From Edolisoma coerulescens (lineage: Eukaryota > Chordata > Aves > Passeriformes > Campephagidae), in assembly GCA_013397115.1 (NCBI GenBank), contig VWZW01004375.1:655934-719933 (forward strand): a DNA stretch of 64,000 nt, given 5' to 3'. How positions within the stretch are numbered: position 1 is the first letter of the stretch; every line of letters starts with the position of its first letter. The notes under the pieces were generated by a model. It saw only the letters and a list, made by a program, of their open reading frames with translations. It searched no databases and was not told where the DNA came from. Below, in pieces: positions 51,694 to 62,200 of the stretch. Made by a program: the position numbers and the translations under genes.

Positions 51694-54600
51694 GTAAGTC
51701 TGAAAAAGGATCACAATCAAAAAGGGTAGGAAGTTTGAGTGGAGAGAAAAGTAGTTAGTAAAAGGACAAAGGGACGTATATATAGAATGTTACACATGCA
51801 ATATTTCATCACTAGTGATACGTGCATGTGTCCAACATCTTTCAGAACCAAAATTCCTAATGGAATTTTATAGAGAATTCAAAAAGAAATTGATTTGATT
51901 AAGAGTAAGTTTAAATTCAGTTTCAGCTCATAGATCGACGGGGTATATACTAGAAAGGGAAGATGGGAATGCTCCTAAGTATAATCAGACTAGTTTTAAC
52001 TCTTAATTTCCCTTAACACCACATGATCCCCTTTCTTGTAACTATTCCTATGATTTCTCCAGAGGTCCAGATGATTTACTTTTGTTACTAAAAGCATAAT
52101 ATTCTAAGACTTTTGTATAGTAAGCCAACAATATTTACATTTATATGACAGATATGATCATTTTGCCAACATACTAACAAAGATCCTGGATGAACAGCCC
52201 ACAAATACAGTAGACATAATTGAGGATATCAGCAAGGATGTGAAGTGCGCTCAGTTTCGGAAAAAAATGGACACTCTTCGAGACGAACATCTGATTCTGC
52301 CAATATTTGAAGCTGCAGAAAAGTGTAAAGCTTTGTTCGTCAAGGAAGGTGGAGAAGAAGAACACGAAGAACTAGATGAAGAGATGGTGAGTTATTATCG
52401 GAGTGAAACAGATACCATATATACCAGGGAAGGGGTGGACGGATGGTGGGAAGGGAAAAGAGAAAGGGAGGAAGTTGTGGTCCCTTCTGTAGTGCTGCCT
52501 CTCCTGACCATATAAATAATTGCAGTCACAGCACCAGGTACCCTCTTCACAGCTGAGCTGGTCCCATGCCTAGTTCTGAAGAAAAAAACCCATCTGGTTA
52601 CTTAGTTGAGGATTTTCCTGTAGAAAATCTAATATAATGATTATTATCATTAGATAGAATAATGATCATTATTATCAGGGATGTTCTAGAGGTGATGAAC
52701 AGAAAGTAAGGTTTATAACATCTCCCATATGCCAGTTCAGCACGAAATAATGCATCCAAGTTTCTTTTCTGTATATAAAAGGGACATTTCTTTACCTAAA
52801 GTGACCATAGCTCTTGATACCAGTTGGACAATATTGTGCACAGCTGCTACTGTAAAATACAGAATGCAGAATTTTGTGATCCTTTCTGCTCCAGCTGTGG
52901 TTCCAGTCTGTCCTTCTCCAACTGAAACAAAATATGGTTTTAATGAAGACCTAATACAATTGAAAAACCACTTCTTAAAACATGATTTTTCATTACTCAG
53001 TTGCTTATATGCAGAAGCATTTGTACCCAAGGAAAAATTAGAATTCTTAAAATGGGAATTATAATATAAATGAGAATTATAATAACCAAGGGAAATCAGT
53101 CACCAAGATGTTGATTTTCATATGACATTACCAATATATATTCAAATTTTACAATTGCTGAGTACAAATACCAACAACAGAAGAGATAATCCTTCATCTT
53201 TTCCATGGACTATTATGCATCTTACAGTAACTGTATAGGATGGTGAAAATGGAAAATAAAGGCAGGGTATTTCAGAAAGGAATTATGAATTTTTCATACT
53301 CCTGTCAATCTTGCTTTGATACAAGAAACCTGTCAGATCCAAAGAAATTCCATATGAAACTAGTGCTAATTCTTCCAAATTCCCTACCCTGTCAAGTCCA
53401 ACTTCTAATAACTCTGTCTGTGTTATATGATCACCTACCCCCCATTAAATGAGAGACGGGTGATAAAACAAATGGAAATACTTAATTACTGACCTAGTTC
53501 TGCTTCCACTGAAGCCAGATGGAGACTTAAAATGGACTTCAGGAAGAGCAGGGGGCAGTATTTTAAAAACTGCGGGGAGCTGTATGCCAAGGTCTTCAAA
53601 TGAACAACATCCACCCTAGAGAAATGTTGCTGATCTGGTGCCTAAATATATAAAATCTGTATTATCTCCAGCAAGGCAGTACAGTGTCACTGCAGGCATC
53701 AAGGCCTCTTAGCTGTCATGCTCTAGCACTGAATCCTTTGTAGATCTTGTGTAAGAATGCTGACTTTCCTTATTTTGCAGTAATTATGAGTTTGAATTTT
53801 GAAATCCTGTGTTCTAAGAGCTGCAGTTCATCTATGTTCTCTTCTTTACCACTAAAAGACACTTCTAATTTTTCTAAATGATAGTAAAAAAAGTAGTGAA
53901 TGAATGTCTGCAAAGCACTTTGAGATAATGAGTGGCACTACAGGAAAGTGAAGTACAGTGTTCAGTAGATAACATGTTTAATTTTTAAAATAGATAATTA
54001 TACTATTCTTTAGCTCTAACTCTGTATCTTCTTTCCTAGGGACAGCCCTCTCTACCAAATGTGATGGAAACAGCCTTTTATTTTGAGCAGGCTGGAATTG
54101 GCCTGAACAAAGATGAATCCTATTACATACTCCTTTCCCTTAAAAACCTAATGAATGTTCAGCCAATCCAGACCTGTCGCTTCTGGGGCAAAATTTTGGG
54201 CCTGGAAATGAACTATATTATAGCTGAAGTACAGTTACTTGAAGGGGAAGGGGAAGGGGGAGAGGAGGAAACAGGAGAGGAAGAGGAAACCGTTGCAGAA
54301 GAAGAGATGGGTGAGGGTGAAGAAGAAGGTGAGGAGAAAGAAAAGGAAGCTGAACCACCAAAGTCCACCTATAAACCCCCACCTGAGATCCCAAAGGAAG
54401 AAAATGGGACTGGGACCAATAAAAATACCTACTTTGTCTGTAATGAGCCAGGCAAACCCTGGGTGAAGTTGCCTCCAGTGACACCAGCCCAGATTGTCTG
54501 TGCCAGGAAAATCAAGAAGTTCTTCACTGGTCGGCTGGATGCTCCTATTGTGAGCTTTCCTCCTTTTCCTGGAAATGAGGCCAATTACCTGCGGGCACAG

Positions 54601-57600
54601 ATAGCTCGGATCTCAGCAGGAACCCATGTCTCTCCCGCCGGATTTTACCAGTTTGCAAATGAGGACGACGAAGAAGAAGAAGGAGATGCATATGAAGAAA
54701 ACCCCGAGTTTGAGCCTCCTCCTGTGGCTGAAATGGTGGAGTCCCTCGCCACGTGGGCACACCATGTAAAGGGCATCCTAAAGCAGGTGTGTGCCAGCAT
54801 AGCTCACATGGACCTTGGATACCACTCACACTGCAGTGCTCGTGGGGTTACACAGTGGGAATGACACTCCTCATCTGCACATGCAAACTATTCACCAGAA
54901 ATGGGATTGGATTGAAAGACTTTTATACAGAAAATATGTTTTGTATCATATATAATACCTAAATATCTTACACATAAAACATACATTTTGTATGGTATAT
55001 AATATGTAAATACCTTGCACATGTTTACAAATACCATATATTTTTATGTGTGTGTATATATATATACACACAGACACACACACACACACATATATATACA
55101 CACATATATATGTATTTAGGAACCTTCTAGGTTTAGTACTTTTTGCAGTGATATGTTCTTGAGATTGAAACCTATCTTTAAATAACAGTATGGAGTTAGG
55201 CCCTGATAGATAACAATCATTTCTTGCAATCTTCTGTGTTAGCTTTTCTGCTTTGAGATCCTTACTTGACAAAAATGTTTAAAATTGTCTTTTCTTGGGT
55301 AGGATGCTAAAAAGCAGATAGCTTATAGTTGTATGCTAAATGGAACTTATTTGGTGCTTTCTTCTGGTTAATTTTCTGTTTTGTACTTTCTGCTGTGAAA
55401 TATGCAAATGAAAAAGCTTAAAAACATGTTCTATCAGACTAGTGCTAGAAAGAGGTATTACTAATTTGATTTTCATTGCTGTATGGTTTGACGGCCAGTC
55501 TACCAATTCAAGAATGCTAGTATAAAATAACAGCAAATGGTAGGAAATAAGGTTTAAACTTATTACCAGCAAAACAAGAGTTGTAAAAAGTAAAATTTAT
55601 ATGCATTAGAATCTTAAGAACATTCTGTTACGTTCCTCTGACTGGTTAAATAAGAAGGCAGATTTTAAAAGGAAGGGGTAAAGTCCATAGTTTGCAGTAA
55701 CTGGTAATCTAGCAAGGATATAAACCAAACTGGCCAGGAACTGAAGAATACAAAATGACAAAAAGCTGATGACAGAGGTATAAGGTTATTCTCAAATAGT
55801 AGGCAGGGATGAGGAAGGAATGAGGGGAACATTCTGCCAAGAGGATACAATATTCTGTTAATATACTAGTTATGGAATATGTATTTTTCTTCCCTCCGTC
55901 CCTTAACTGTGTGTGTGTCTGAGCCAATTTTTTTAACTAGTTTTAACTTGCATTCTTTCAATGATTGTTGCATGTATTTATTACTTTTCCACATCAAATA
56001 TAGGGTCGCTGTGTTTGGATTAATCCTTATCAAAAATCAGAGGAACATGAAGAGGAAGAAGACGAAGAGGAGGAAGATAAAGAGGAGGGAGAAGAGCATC
56101 AGGAAGAAAGACGACTACCCCTTCTTACTCTGATCTCTGAAGATGAAGGTATTCTTCATGGAATATGAAGTTTTTGATAGAGAGCCACTAGGAATGTTGT
56201 CATTTAGCAGTAAATATTTGTAGTTGTAGAACTCTGACACTTGGAGCAATATAGTTTGCCTCTGCAGGGTAAACACATTCTTTTACAAAATCAATCAAAA
56301 GCAAAAAGGTTAACAGTATTGACATTAAAACTGAAATGATGAGGTTTACCACGTAACCATCTTGTTGAGATTAAAAGGAGAAAATAACTTAGACTTCTCA
56401 GGTTATTGCAAGTTCAGAACAGCTCACTACATGAAATACATTCAGCTATTTTATCTCATCTTTTTAGGAAAAAAGTGTGTATGTGTAAATAAATAGAATA
56501 ATTAATATGTAACACATGAACTGATATACATTATTTGTATAAGAATTTAGATCTTTTAGCATATCACTGCAGCAAATCATGGGAATAAGGGTGCCTGAAT
56601 ATTAGATTACATCAATATTAAACTATTTTCCTACTCTCCATTCTTTAATCAAGGTGAAATATAGCTGTACAATTTATCCATAAATGATAAAAAGTCCTTG
56701 ACTAAAGAACCAGGGGTGAGTGGTACTGAATTTTTTCTGTATGTGGGGGGTCTATCAGCATCCCTGTGCTGCCTACTCATCCGTGCAAACCACCTGTTTG
56801 AAAACAGTGCCTACACTTACTGTTTCTGACTTCTGGCTCTTCTGTCACACAATATAAACCTTGCTTGAATTCTGTGCAAGTCTTGGAGCTCAGTCTTAAA
56901 TATTTTGTAGAGGCTCATTAAGTCCATTCATTCATAGACAGTGTGTGTTTGGCTGTCTCCAGGAATGAAAAACATCCCTGCTTGGACAGCTCAGGCTTCT
57001 ACAAACCTGATCCCACAATATTCTGTTGCAATCCTGCAGTCTAACCGATGGCCTGGAGCTTACGCTTTTGCATCTGGCAGGTGAGAGTCTACCTGACATG
57101 GTTACAACACTGACTGTATGTGCTACACACAGGTGCCTCTCTAATGCAGGCAGACTTGCTTTATTATTAATTCATTGACTGAATTCTAACTATTCCAGAG
57201 ACTGATGGAGAAGGCTGCTTGAATGTGCACAGCAACAGTAAATATGTATTTAAGACTTAAAACAAATAATCATTGGAAAGGCTGGCATAAAGTTACTGGG
57301 TGTAAACGCCCAGTTAGTATTTGAGCACAGTCCTTGACTCAAAATACATATTCTCACATCTATGGGACTTTTTACAAAACCAGCTACCTTCTGTGGTTTT
57401 GATGTTGGGTTTCCACTACACATGGTTATTACCTCCATGTGTATTTCCACTACACAGTCATTACCTCCACATGCTTTTAAAAGGGCACTGGTTGGCACAT
57501 TGTTACCCATGTGAAGTTGGAGTCATATTGCAGTGCAGTGCAGTGACACTTCATCATTTTAAATAGAAGATGTGTTAATAACCATGAGAGCAGTTAAAAA

Positions 57601-57965
57601 GCGGTGCCGTCTTTAAAATTCTTGTGCTACAGGGTATCTGCATCTCAGTGACTTTTTGTGCAGCAGAGCAAGGATGCCTGACAGTGTCTCTGCTAACATT
57701 TTGTCAGGGGATGAATGTGTGATCTTTCACTTCTCTTCGCAGGAAATTTGACAACATCTACTTTGGCTGGGGTCACAAATACAGCCCAGAAAACCACACT
57801 CCTGCACTGCCCCTGCCAGTGCAAGCAGAGTACCCCAGCGGGCCAGGAATCACTGAGACAGTAGACCCCACTGTGGAAGAGGAAATGGCTTTCAAGATTG
57901 CACAGGAAGAAGCCTTGGCCGCAGAGGAAGAGGAAGGAGAAGAAGAGGACTTGGAGGATGATTAA
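51476..57965 (+). CDS. RSPH4A: Radial spoke head protein 4 homolog A (six coding exons)
   Basis: RSPH4A is a core component of the radial spoke head, which passes signals from the central pair to the dynein arms in motile cilia and sperm tails; loss of the human gene causes primary ciliary dyskinesia. The coding exons are 51476-51693, 52152-52386, 54040-54786, 56004-56148, 56963-57080 and 57743-57965. All have GT-AG borders and consistent phases and give 561 residues. The radial-spoke family block covers most of the protein: NAKAYLLK near residue 60, a Glu-rich insert at about 219-257, the family signature ([15 protein letters not shown], then FFTGRLDAP and [15 protein letters not shown]) at about 282-340, FYQF near 355, and WPGAYAF...[10 protein letters not shown] near the end. 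The wording is closer to human RSPH4A than I would expect for RSPH6A. Human RSPH4A is about 716 residues; the shortfall is mostly its long disordered N-terminus, which is absent here. The start codon has A at -3 and G at +4. Confidence 0.92.
52152..52386 (+). CDS. RSPH4A: RSPH4A coding exon 2
   Basis: The acceptor is ATGACAG|ATATGATC and completes the split Leu codon. It encodes [16 protein letters not shown] and the helical segment up to an acidic [10 protein letters not shown] end, with donor ATG|GTGAGT. Intron 1 is 458 bases and holds nothing I recognise. Confidence 0.92.
52387..54039. other. RSPH4A intron 2
   Basis: A 1,653-base phase-0 intron. It is AT-rich, with an ATTATTATCATT-type simple stretch near 52630-52680. 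The open frames inside (for example 52729-53064) have no domain and no splice sites linking them to the gene. Confidence 0.85.
54040..54786 (+). CDS. RSPH4A: RSPH4A coding exon 3
   Basis: The largest exon, with 249 codons in phase 0 on both sides. It encodes residues 152-400: [14 protein letters not shown], the [15 protein letters not shown] segment, the Glu-rich insert, and the family signature with the F-F-T-G and P-P-F-P-G-N-E motifs. A second acidic patch ([17 protein letters not shown]) comes before the [11 protein letters not shown] end. The open frame runs on past the donor CAG|GTGTGT into intron 3, so its apparent 54864 stop is not real. Confidence 0.95.
54787..56003. other. RSPH4A intron 3
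   Basis: A 1,217-base phase-0 intron containing the TG/TA/CA simple repeat at 55046-55117. I see nothing else in it. Confidence 0.85.
55046..55117. repeat. TG/TA/CA compound microsatellite with a 24-bp palindrome
   Basis: (TG)n-(TA)n-(CA)n-(TA)n-(CA)n-(TA)n in RSPH4A intron 3. Positions 55049-55072 are a perfect 24-base palindrome (three TG, six TA, three CA). It can form a cruciform or Z-DNA and is expected to vary in length. Confidence 0.9.
56004..56148 (+). CDS. RSPH4A: RSPH4A coding exon 4
   Basis: The acceptor is ATATAG|GGTCGC. It encodes [16 protein letters not shown], then a run of Glu/Asp/Lys, then [11 protein letters not shown], ending one base into a Gly codon. The donor is GAAG|GTATTC. 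The RCxWxN block and the acidic run match the family's layout. Confidence 0.92.
56149..56962. other. RSPH4A intron 4
   Basis: An 814-base AT-rich intron with no repeat or RNA gene that I recognise. Confidence 0.8.
56963..57080 (+). CDS. RSPH4A: RSPH4A coding exon 5
   Basis: Encodes NIPAWT...[17 protein letters not shown] and the G-A-Y-A-F-A-S-G stretch, one of the most conserved C-terminal parts of the family. Acceptor CCAG|GAATGA, donor GCAG|GTGAGA. Confidence 0.93.
57411..57473. repeat. Degenerate two-copy tandem repeat in RSPH4A intron 5
   Basis: Two copies of a unit of about 31-33 bases, TTCCACTACACA...ATTACCTCCA(C/T)(A/G)TG, lie next to each other (57411-57443 and 57444-57473) with a few differences. 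Intron 5 (57081-57742) otherwise shows nothing recognisable. Confidence 0.7.
57743..57965 (+). CDS. RSPH4A: RSPH4A coding exon 6 and stop
   Basis: Encodes the end of the family domain ([17 protein letters not shown], then [19 protein letters not shown]) and a very acidic tail ending EEEDLEDD. The TAA stop is at 57963-57965. The acceptor is TTCGCAG|GAAATT. Confidence 0.94.
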
Positions 57966-58294
57966 AATATGGAAGAAAACAGATTGTTTTAAAAGTTTGA
58001 CCATAAACAGCATTTTTATAACGTAGTCATTTATTTGCTGACCTCAAAAGAAATGCACTTGGAGCATGCCTTCTTTTTTGATTTCTGTAGGCTTTTCTTT
58101 GCAGCTATCTTCCTCTCCTTCCCCATCCCTGGAAGCTACCTGCACTGGCATGAAGCCTTTTTCTATGTTTGTTTGAGTATGCAAACACTGTCTGCTTCCT
58201 ACAATGATATTGCTTTGGACTAAGAACTACCATCCACCAGATGTTCACACTGTTTTCCTAGCCCTCGCTTCGATACATGCATACATTTTACCTA

Positions 58295-58300
58295 AATAAA
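58295..58300 (+). terminator. RSPH4A: Poly(A) signal of RSPH4A
   Basis: AATAAA lies 330 bases after the stop and is followed by a T-rich stretch. It gives a 3' UTR of roughly 350 bases that ends just before the CR1 fragment at 58375. Confidence 0.75.
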
Positions 58301-58374
58301 TTTTTTTAAAACTCAAATGACAGTGTCACTTGTATGTGTGAAAGCGTACTATTCGGATTCAGTAGGCAGCTTAT

Positions 58375-58895
58375 TGAGGTACTGGCTGAGTGCACAGCAG
58401 CGATGCTGCTCATCACTGGCACTGGGGTGCTCCACCTCCTGTCCTGTGCTGTTTTGGGCCCCTCACTGCAAGAGACAGGGAGATGCTGGAGCACATCCAG
58501 AGAAGGGCAGTGGAGCTGGGGAAGGGTCTGGAGCACAAGACTTGAGAGGAGCGGCTGAGGGAGCTGGGGGTGTTCAGCCTGGAGAAAAGGAGGCTCAGGG
58601 GGGACCTTATCGCTGTCTACAACTCCCTGACGGGAGAGTGCAGCCAGGTGGGAGTTGGTCTCTTCTCCCCAGTTACAAGCGTTCTGACAAGAGGAAACAG
58701 CCTCAAGTTGCACCAGGGGAGGTTCACACTGGATATTAGGAAAAAAATCTTAATGGAAAGGGTTGTCAGCCTTAGAACGGCTGTCCAGGGAAGTGATGGA
58801 GCCACCATCCCTGGGGATATTTAAAAGACCTGCAGATGCGGCTTTGAGGCCATGGTTTAGCGGGGAATACGGCGGTGTGGGGATAGCGGACTCAG
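58375..58895 (+). mobile_element. CR1 LINE fragment between RSPH4A and CENPE, sense
   Basis: CR1 reverse transcriptase C-terminal part in sense orientation. It has GAGATGCTGGAGCACATCCA, then the [13 protein letters not shown] motif (frame of 58570), [16 protein letters not shown], and a broken end near GGGGATATTTAAAAGACCTG. It is truncated at both ends, and the terminal octamers are missing. The 135- and 140-residue open frames on both strands here are products of this element. Confidence 0.92.
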
Positions 58896-59106
58896 TGCTT
58901 CTGTGACTTTTCCAGGCTAAGCCATTCCCTGACCGGTGCCACCGGGGCGCTGCCGGCAGCCGCGGGGGGGAAAAGGTGTCGCAGGAGAGCTCACGGGCAG
59001 CTCAGCCACCCATTCCTGACCATGCTTTCCTTGGCCGCGCCCCCACGCCTCCCCGCCAGCTCCTGCCGAGTGGTACGCTCCACGCACGGCGTGCGTCGCT
59101 CGCGGG

Positions 59107-59111
59107 CCAAT
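59107..59111 (+). promoter_or_regulatory. CENPE: CCAAT box (NF-Y) of the CENPE promoter
   Basis: CCAAT in the context GGGCCAATAGGGAG, 117 bases before the start codon. NF-Y bound at such boxes supports many G2/M promoters. It lies about 21 bases before the CHR-like element. Confidence 0.55.
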
Positions 59112-59132
59112 AGGGAGCGGCTCCGGGCGCAA

Positions 59133-59138
59133 TTCAAA
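59133..59138 (-). promoter_or_regulatory. CENPE: CHR-like element (TTTGAA, inverted)
   Basis: TTCAAA on the plus strand reads TTTGAA on the minus strand, which is the cell-cycle genes homology region bound by DREAM/MuvB complexes. It sits in a GC-rich promoter where T/A hexamers are scarce, next to a GGCGGCGG run. Mammalian CENPE is a known late cell-cycle gene. The assignment is by pattern and position only. Confidence 0.5.
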
Positions 59139-59227
59139 CCGGCGGCGGTTGGGGCGGGCGCTCCGTGCTCCCGGCGCTCCCGGTCCCGGCCCTCGTCCCT
59201 GTGCCGCTCCTCCTGTCCCGGGCGGCC

Positions 59228-59283
59228 ATGGCGGACGAGGGCGCCGTCACGGTGTGCGTGCGTGTGCGGCCGCTCATCGCCAG
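59228..59283 (+). CDS. CENPE: CENPE coding exon 1
   Basis: Encodes residues 1-18 and two bases of codon 19, covering the first motor strand V-C-V-R-V-R-P-L. The donor is CCAG|GTGAGC. The 192-base intron 1 is GC-rich and lies in the CpG island. Confidence 0.93.
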
Positions 59284-62200
59284 GTGAGCCGCCGGGCTGG
59301 CGGGAGGGGAAGGCTCCCTCCGCGCCCCTGGGTGCTGCCGTGCCGCCGCACCCGCAGGAGGGATGCGGAGGGAGTCGCTGGAGAGAGCCGGGGGAAAGGG
59401 GGTCGCGGTAAGGGGCCGGCGTTTTGGGAGCAGAGTCCTCCCCCAATAAAGGTAACAGAGTGTTTCTTCTTTTAGAGAAAATGCCTCGGGAGATAAAGTG
59501 TCCCTGCACTGGAGAAGTGAGAATAATACTGTTTCCGACGTGAACGGTACCAAAATATTTAGTTACGGTAAGAATGTGAAAGCAATTGCTTTACTCTGAT
59601 GCTTACGCGGACCTTCGCTACTGTACTCTTGACCCTGGTGAATGCCCTGAGCTTCTTGCAGTCTCCCCCAACCTTCCCAGTGTCGTAGTTCCGCAGGAGT
59701 GCCATTGGGGCACACAGGGTTTCTGGCTTAGCCAGTGCTGGGATGTGCTTTTGAGGTCAGCTTCCTGATGGACGTTGCTTTCTCTATTCTGGTTCATGCT
59801 GTAGTGGCTTTGGAACACGTTTTTTTAATGTGAAATCCAGTTACAAATGGACTAAACAAGGGCTAGTCCAGAGCATTTAGGGAGAACGGTATGGGGGAAC
59901 CCAAACGTAACTAGCATGAATGTTAGATCCTTGTAACTAACTGGCTCCCTTTGAGTCTTTTCCTACTGATAGACTCCACTTGTTATTATGTAGCCACTAC
60001 AAAGATTTTTCCCAAAATACAGATTCAGTAAAAGCATGCACTAGGCTAGGAGTTTAACAATTAACCCGTTAGACCTACAATCCTCGTAGATAAATTAGCC
60101 ATAACATTTTAGGATTAAATGGGATGACTGTTTAAATGTGTTCATCATTCTTAGGTGGTTTTTTTTTTATTGTCTATCATCTGTGCATTGTGTCTTTCTT
60201 AATTTTGCCTTTAATATTTATTTTAAAACAAAATTTTAAAAGCTTGCATTAGTAGTGTTACAATGATATTTATATTTGAACTACCCTACAAACAATGATG
60301 CCCATTTATTGGATTTGGAGTCAGCGATACTGAATGACAGCTTGGGTTTGACTTGCAATAGAGTGGATTCACATGCTTTATGTTGTTTTGGTTTTAAGAT
60401 CGTGTCTTTCACTCAAGCGACAACACTCAGCAGTTGTATGATGGTGTAGCTGTTCCAATTATACAGTCAGCAGTGCAAGGCTATAATGGTGAGTTTTAAA
60501 ACTGAGTTTAAATCCTTTTTGGAATGTGTTTCAGAGATAGCTGGTAAAATTTAACCATCTTTCTAGGCACAATTTTTGCTTACGGACAGACTGCTTCAGG
60601 GAAGACGTACACAATGATGGGAAATGAAGATTCCATGGGCATTATCCCTAAGGCAATTCAACATGTGTTCAAAATTATTTGTGAGGTGAGCAATTCTATT
60701 AAATTGAAATGACTGAAAGGACCAGTAACATAGAAGTTAATTTTAGTATCAAGGGGCTTATGAAGGAAATTCATTTATATTGGATTATGTGTTGCAGTTA
60801 CTTTGCTAGCCTGGCAAAGATGAAGGTTTAAAATAAAAAGCTAATGGGACTCTCTTAGTTGAAATCAAATCAGAACAAAACTGAGGAGGGTTCTTAACCT
60901 TCCAAATATGTTAAACATTGATTACAAATATAAATAGGCACTCACTTGTTAGTGTGGTAGATAAGATAATGTGAAGCTTTGTGTTTATTCTGCTATTTTA
61001 AAAGTCTAAAAAAATAACAAAGACTTTTTTTTAGTGGGAAGAATATGACACTATATTTACTTATTTCAGGCTTACAAAAGAATTGCTAATTGCTCAATAT
61101 TAATAAAAGTAAGGAGAAAGTGTACGTTAAAACAGTGATTTCCAAAACATGATTTGCAGAGTGCTTGCTTCTGCCTTGAGGGTTTCAGATAATTGTTACC
61201 AGTGAAGTGAAATGGTCACTGCTCCTTTAAGAAGGTGCAGAGTACCCTTAGAGGGTTTATAGGAGTAACTAAAGGCAAGAAAACTTTCCTTGAGTCCTTT
61301 GTGCAGCCTTTCCTCACCCCAGCATCCTCTACCAAGGAGGCAGGGGAAGAAGCAGCAGCAGCAAAGTAAATCCAAGTAGGCAAAGAGAGAAGACAAGGTA
61401 TACAAGAGAGGAAAGACCCTAAGCAGGAGAAAATTAGTTATGGAAATGGCATTGAAGTAGGAGAACTATTGTCATGCTTCTGTAGGGCAGTTATCTTAAT
61501 TTTATAACCTATTAGAAATGGTTTACCGTTAATGCAGCTGGAAAGAGGTGGGATAGAAGAAAAACTAATCTGTATTGGTAGATGCTAATGTACAGAGAGG
61601 ATGAGGGGAAAGAAACCTGTGGAACAATATCTGAACCTTTATCTCCAATTTAAGAATACTTGCATTAAAAGATGTCCATCAGTTAGTCTGGTTTTTGTTT
61701 GGTTTTTTCCCTTTCAACGTTAGATTCCGGATAGAGAATTCCTGCTAAGGGTTTCTTACATGGAAATCTACAACGAAACAATTACGGATTTGCTTTGCGA
61801 TAGTAGGAAAAAGAAGCCTCTGGGAATTCGTGAGGATGTTAATGTAAGTGGATGTTGTGTACTGTAAGTATTGTATCTGCTTGGAGTAAAAGAAGATGGG
61901 GAAAAAAATGCCGTCAGAAGCATCTAGTGGAAGACTTTTCTGGGACAAACTGTGTAATTGTATCTTCAGCATTAACAGGACACGTGATGTAGTAGAATAA
62001 CACAGTGACTTTGGGCTTGCTATTGCTCGTTCATCCTCGTAAATCTTTATAAAAGTAGACTTAATCCGCAAGTTTTCCAGGATGGTATATTTTATTGAAC
62101 TCTGACAGTGAAGACTCAAGGGTTGTTTAGCTAAGGACACTTGTACAAATGTGATGTTAAGCTCCATGTGTGACAAGTTTCTGACAGATATGCAGTTACT

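Larger units (their letters stand above)
58920..59420 (+). promoter_or_regulatory. CpG island and promoter of CENPE
   Basis: A GC- and CpG-rich block spanning the first exon and first intron of CENPE, without a TATA box. Two regulatory motifs inside it are listed separately. The open frames of 108-172 residues in this block, on both strands, are composition artefacts. Confidence 0.8.

Noticed and set aside
52729..53064. A 111-residue open frame in RSPH4A intron 2 as an extra exon
   Set aside because: Exons 2 and 3 join in phase 0 with an unbroken family match (EEM|GQPSLPN), which leaves no room for an insert. The frame has no similarity to the family.
58306..58739. Open frames of 135 (minus) and 140 (plus) residues
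   Set aside because: They lie in a CR1 LINE fragment. The real CR1 frame, with the EKRRLRGDL motif, is a third one at 58570.
58991..59553. Open frames of 108-172 residues over the CENPE first exon
   Set aside because: GC-rich, Arg/Pro-rich translations of a CpG island. The CENPE frame on the plus strand explains the region.
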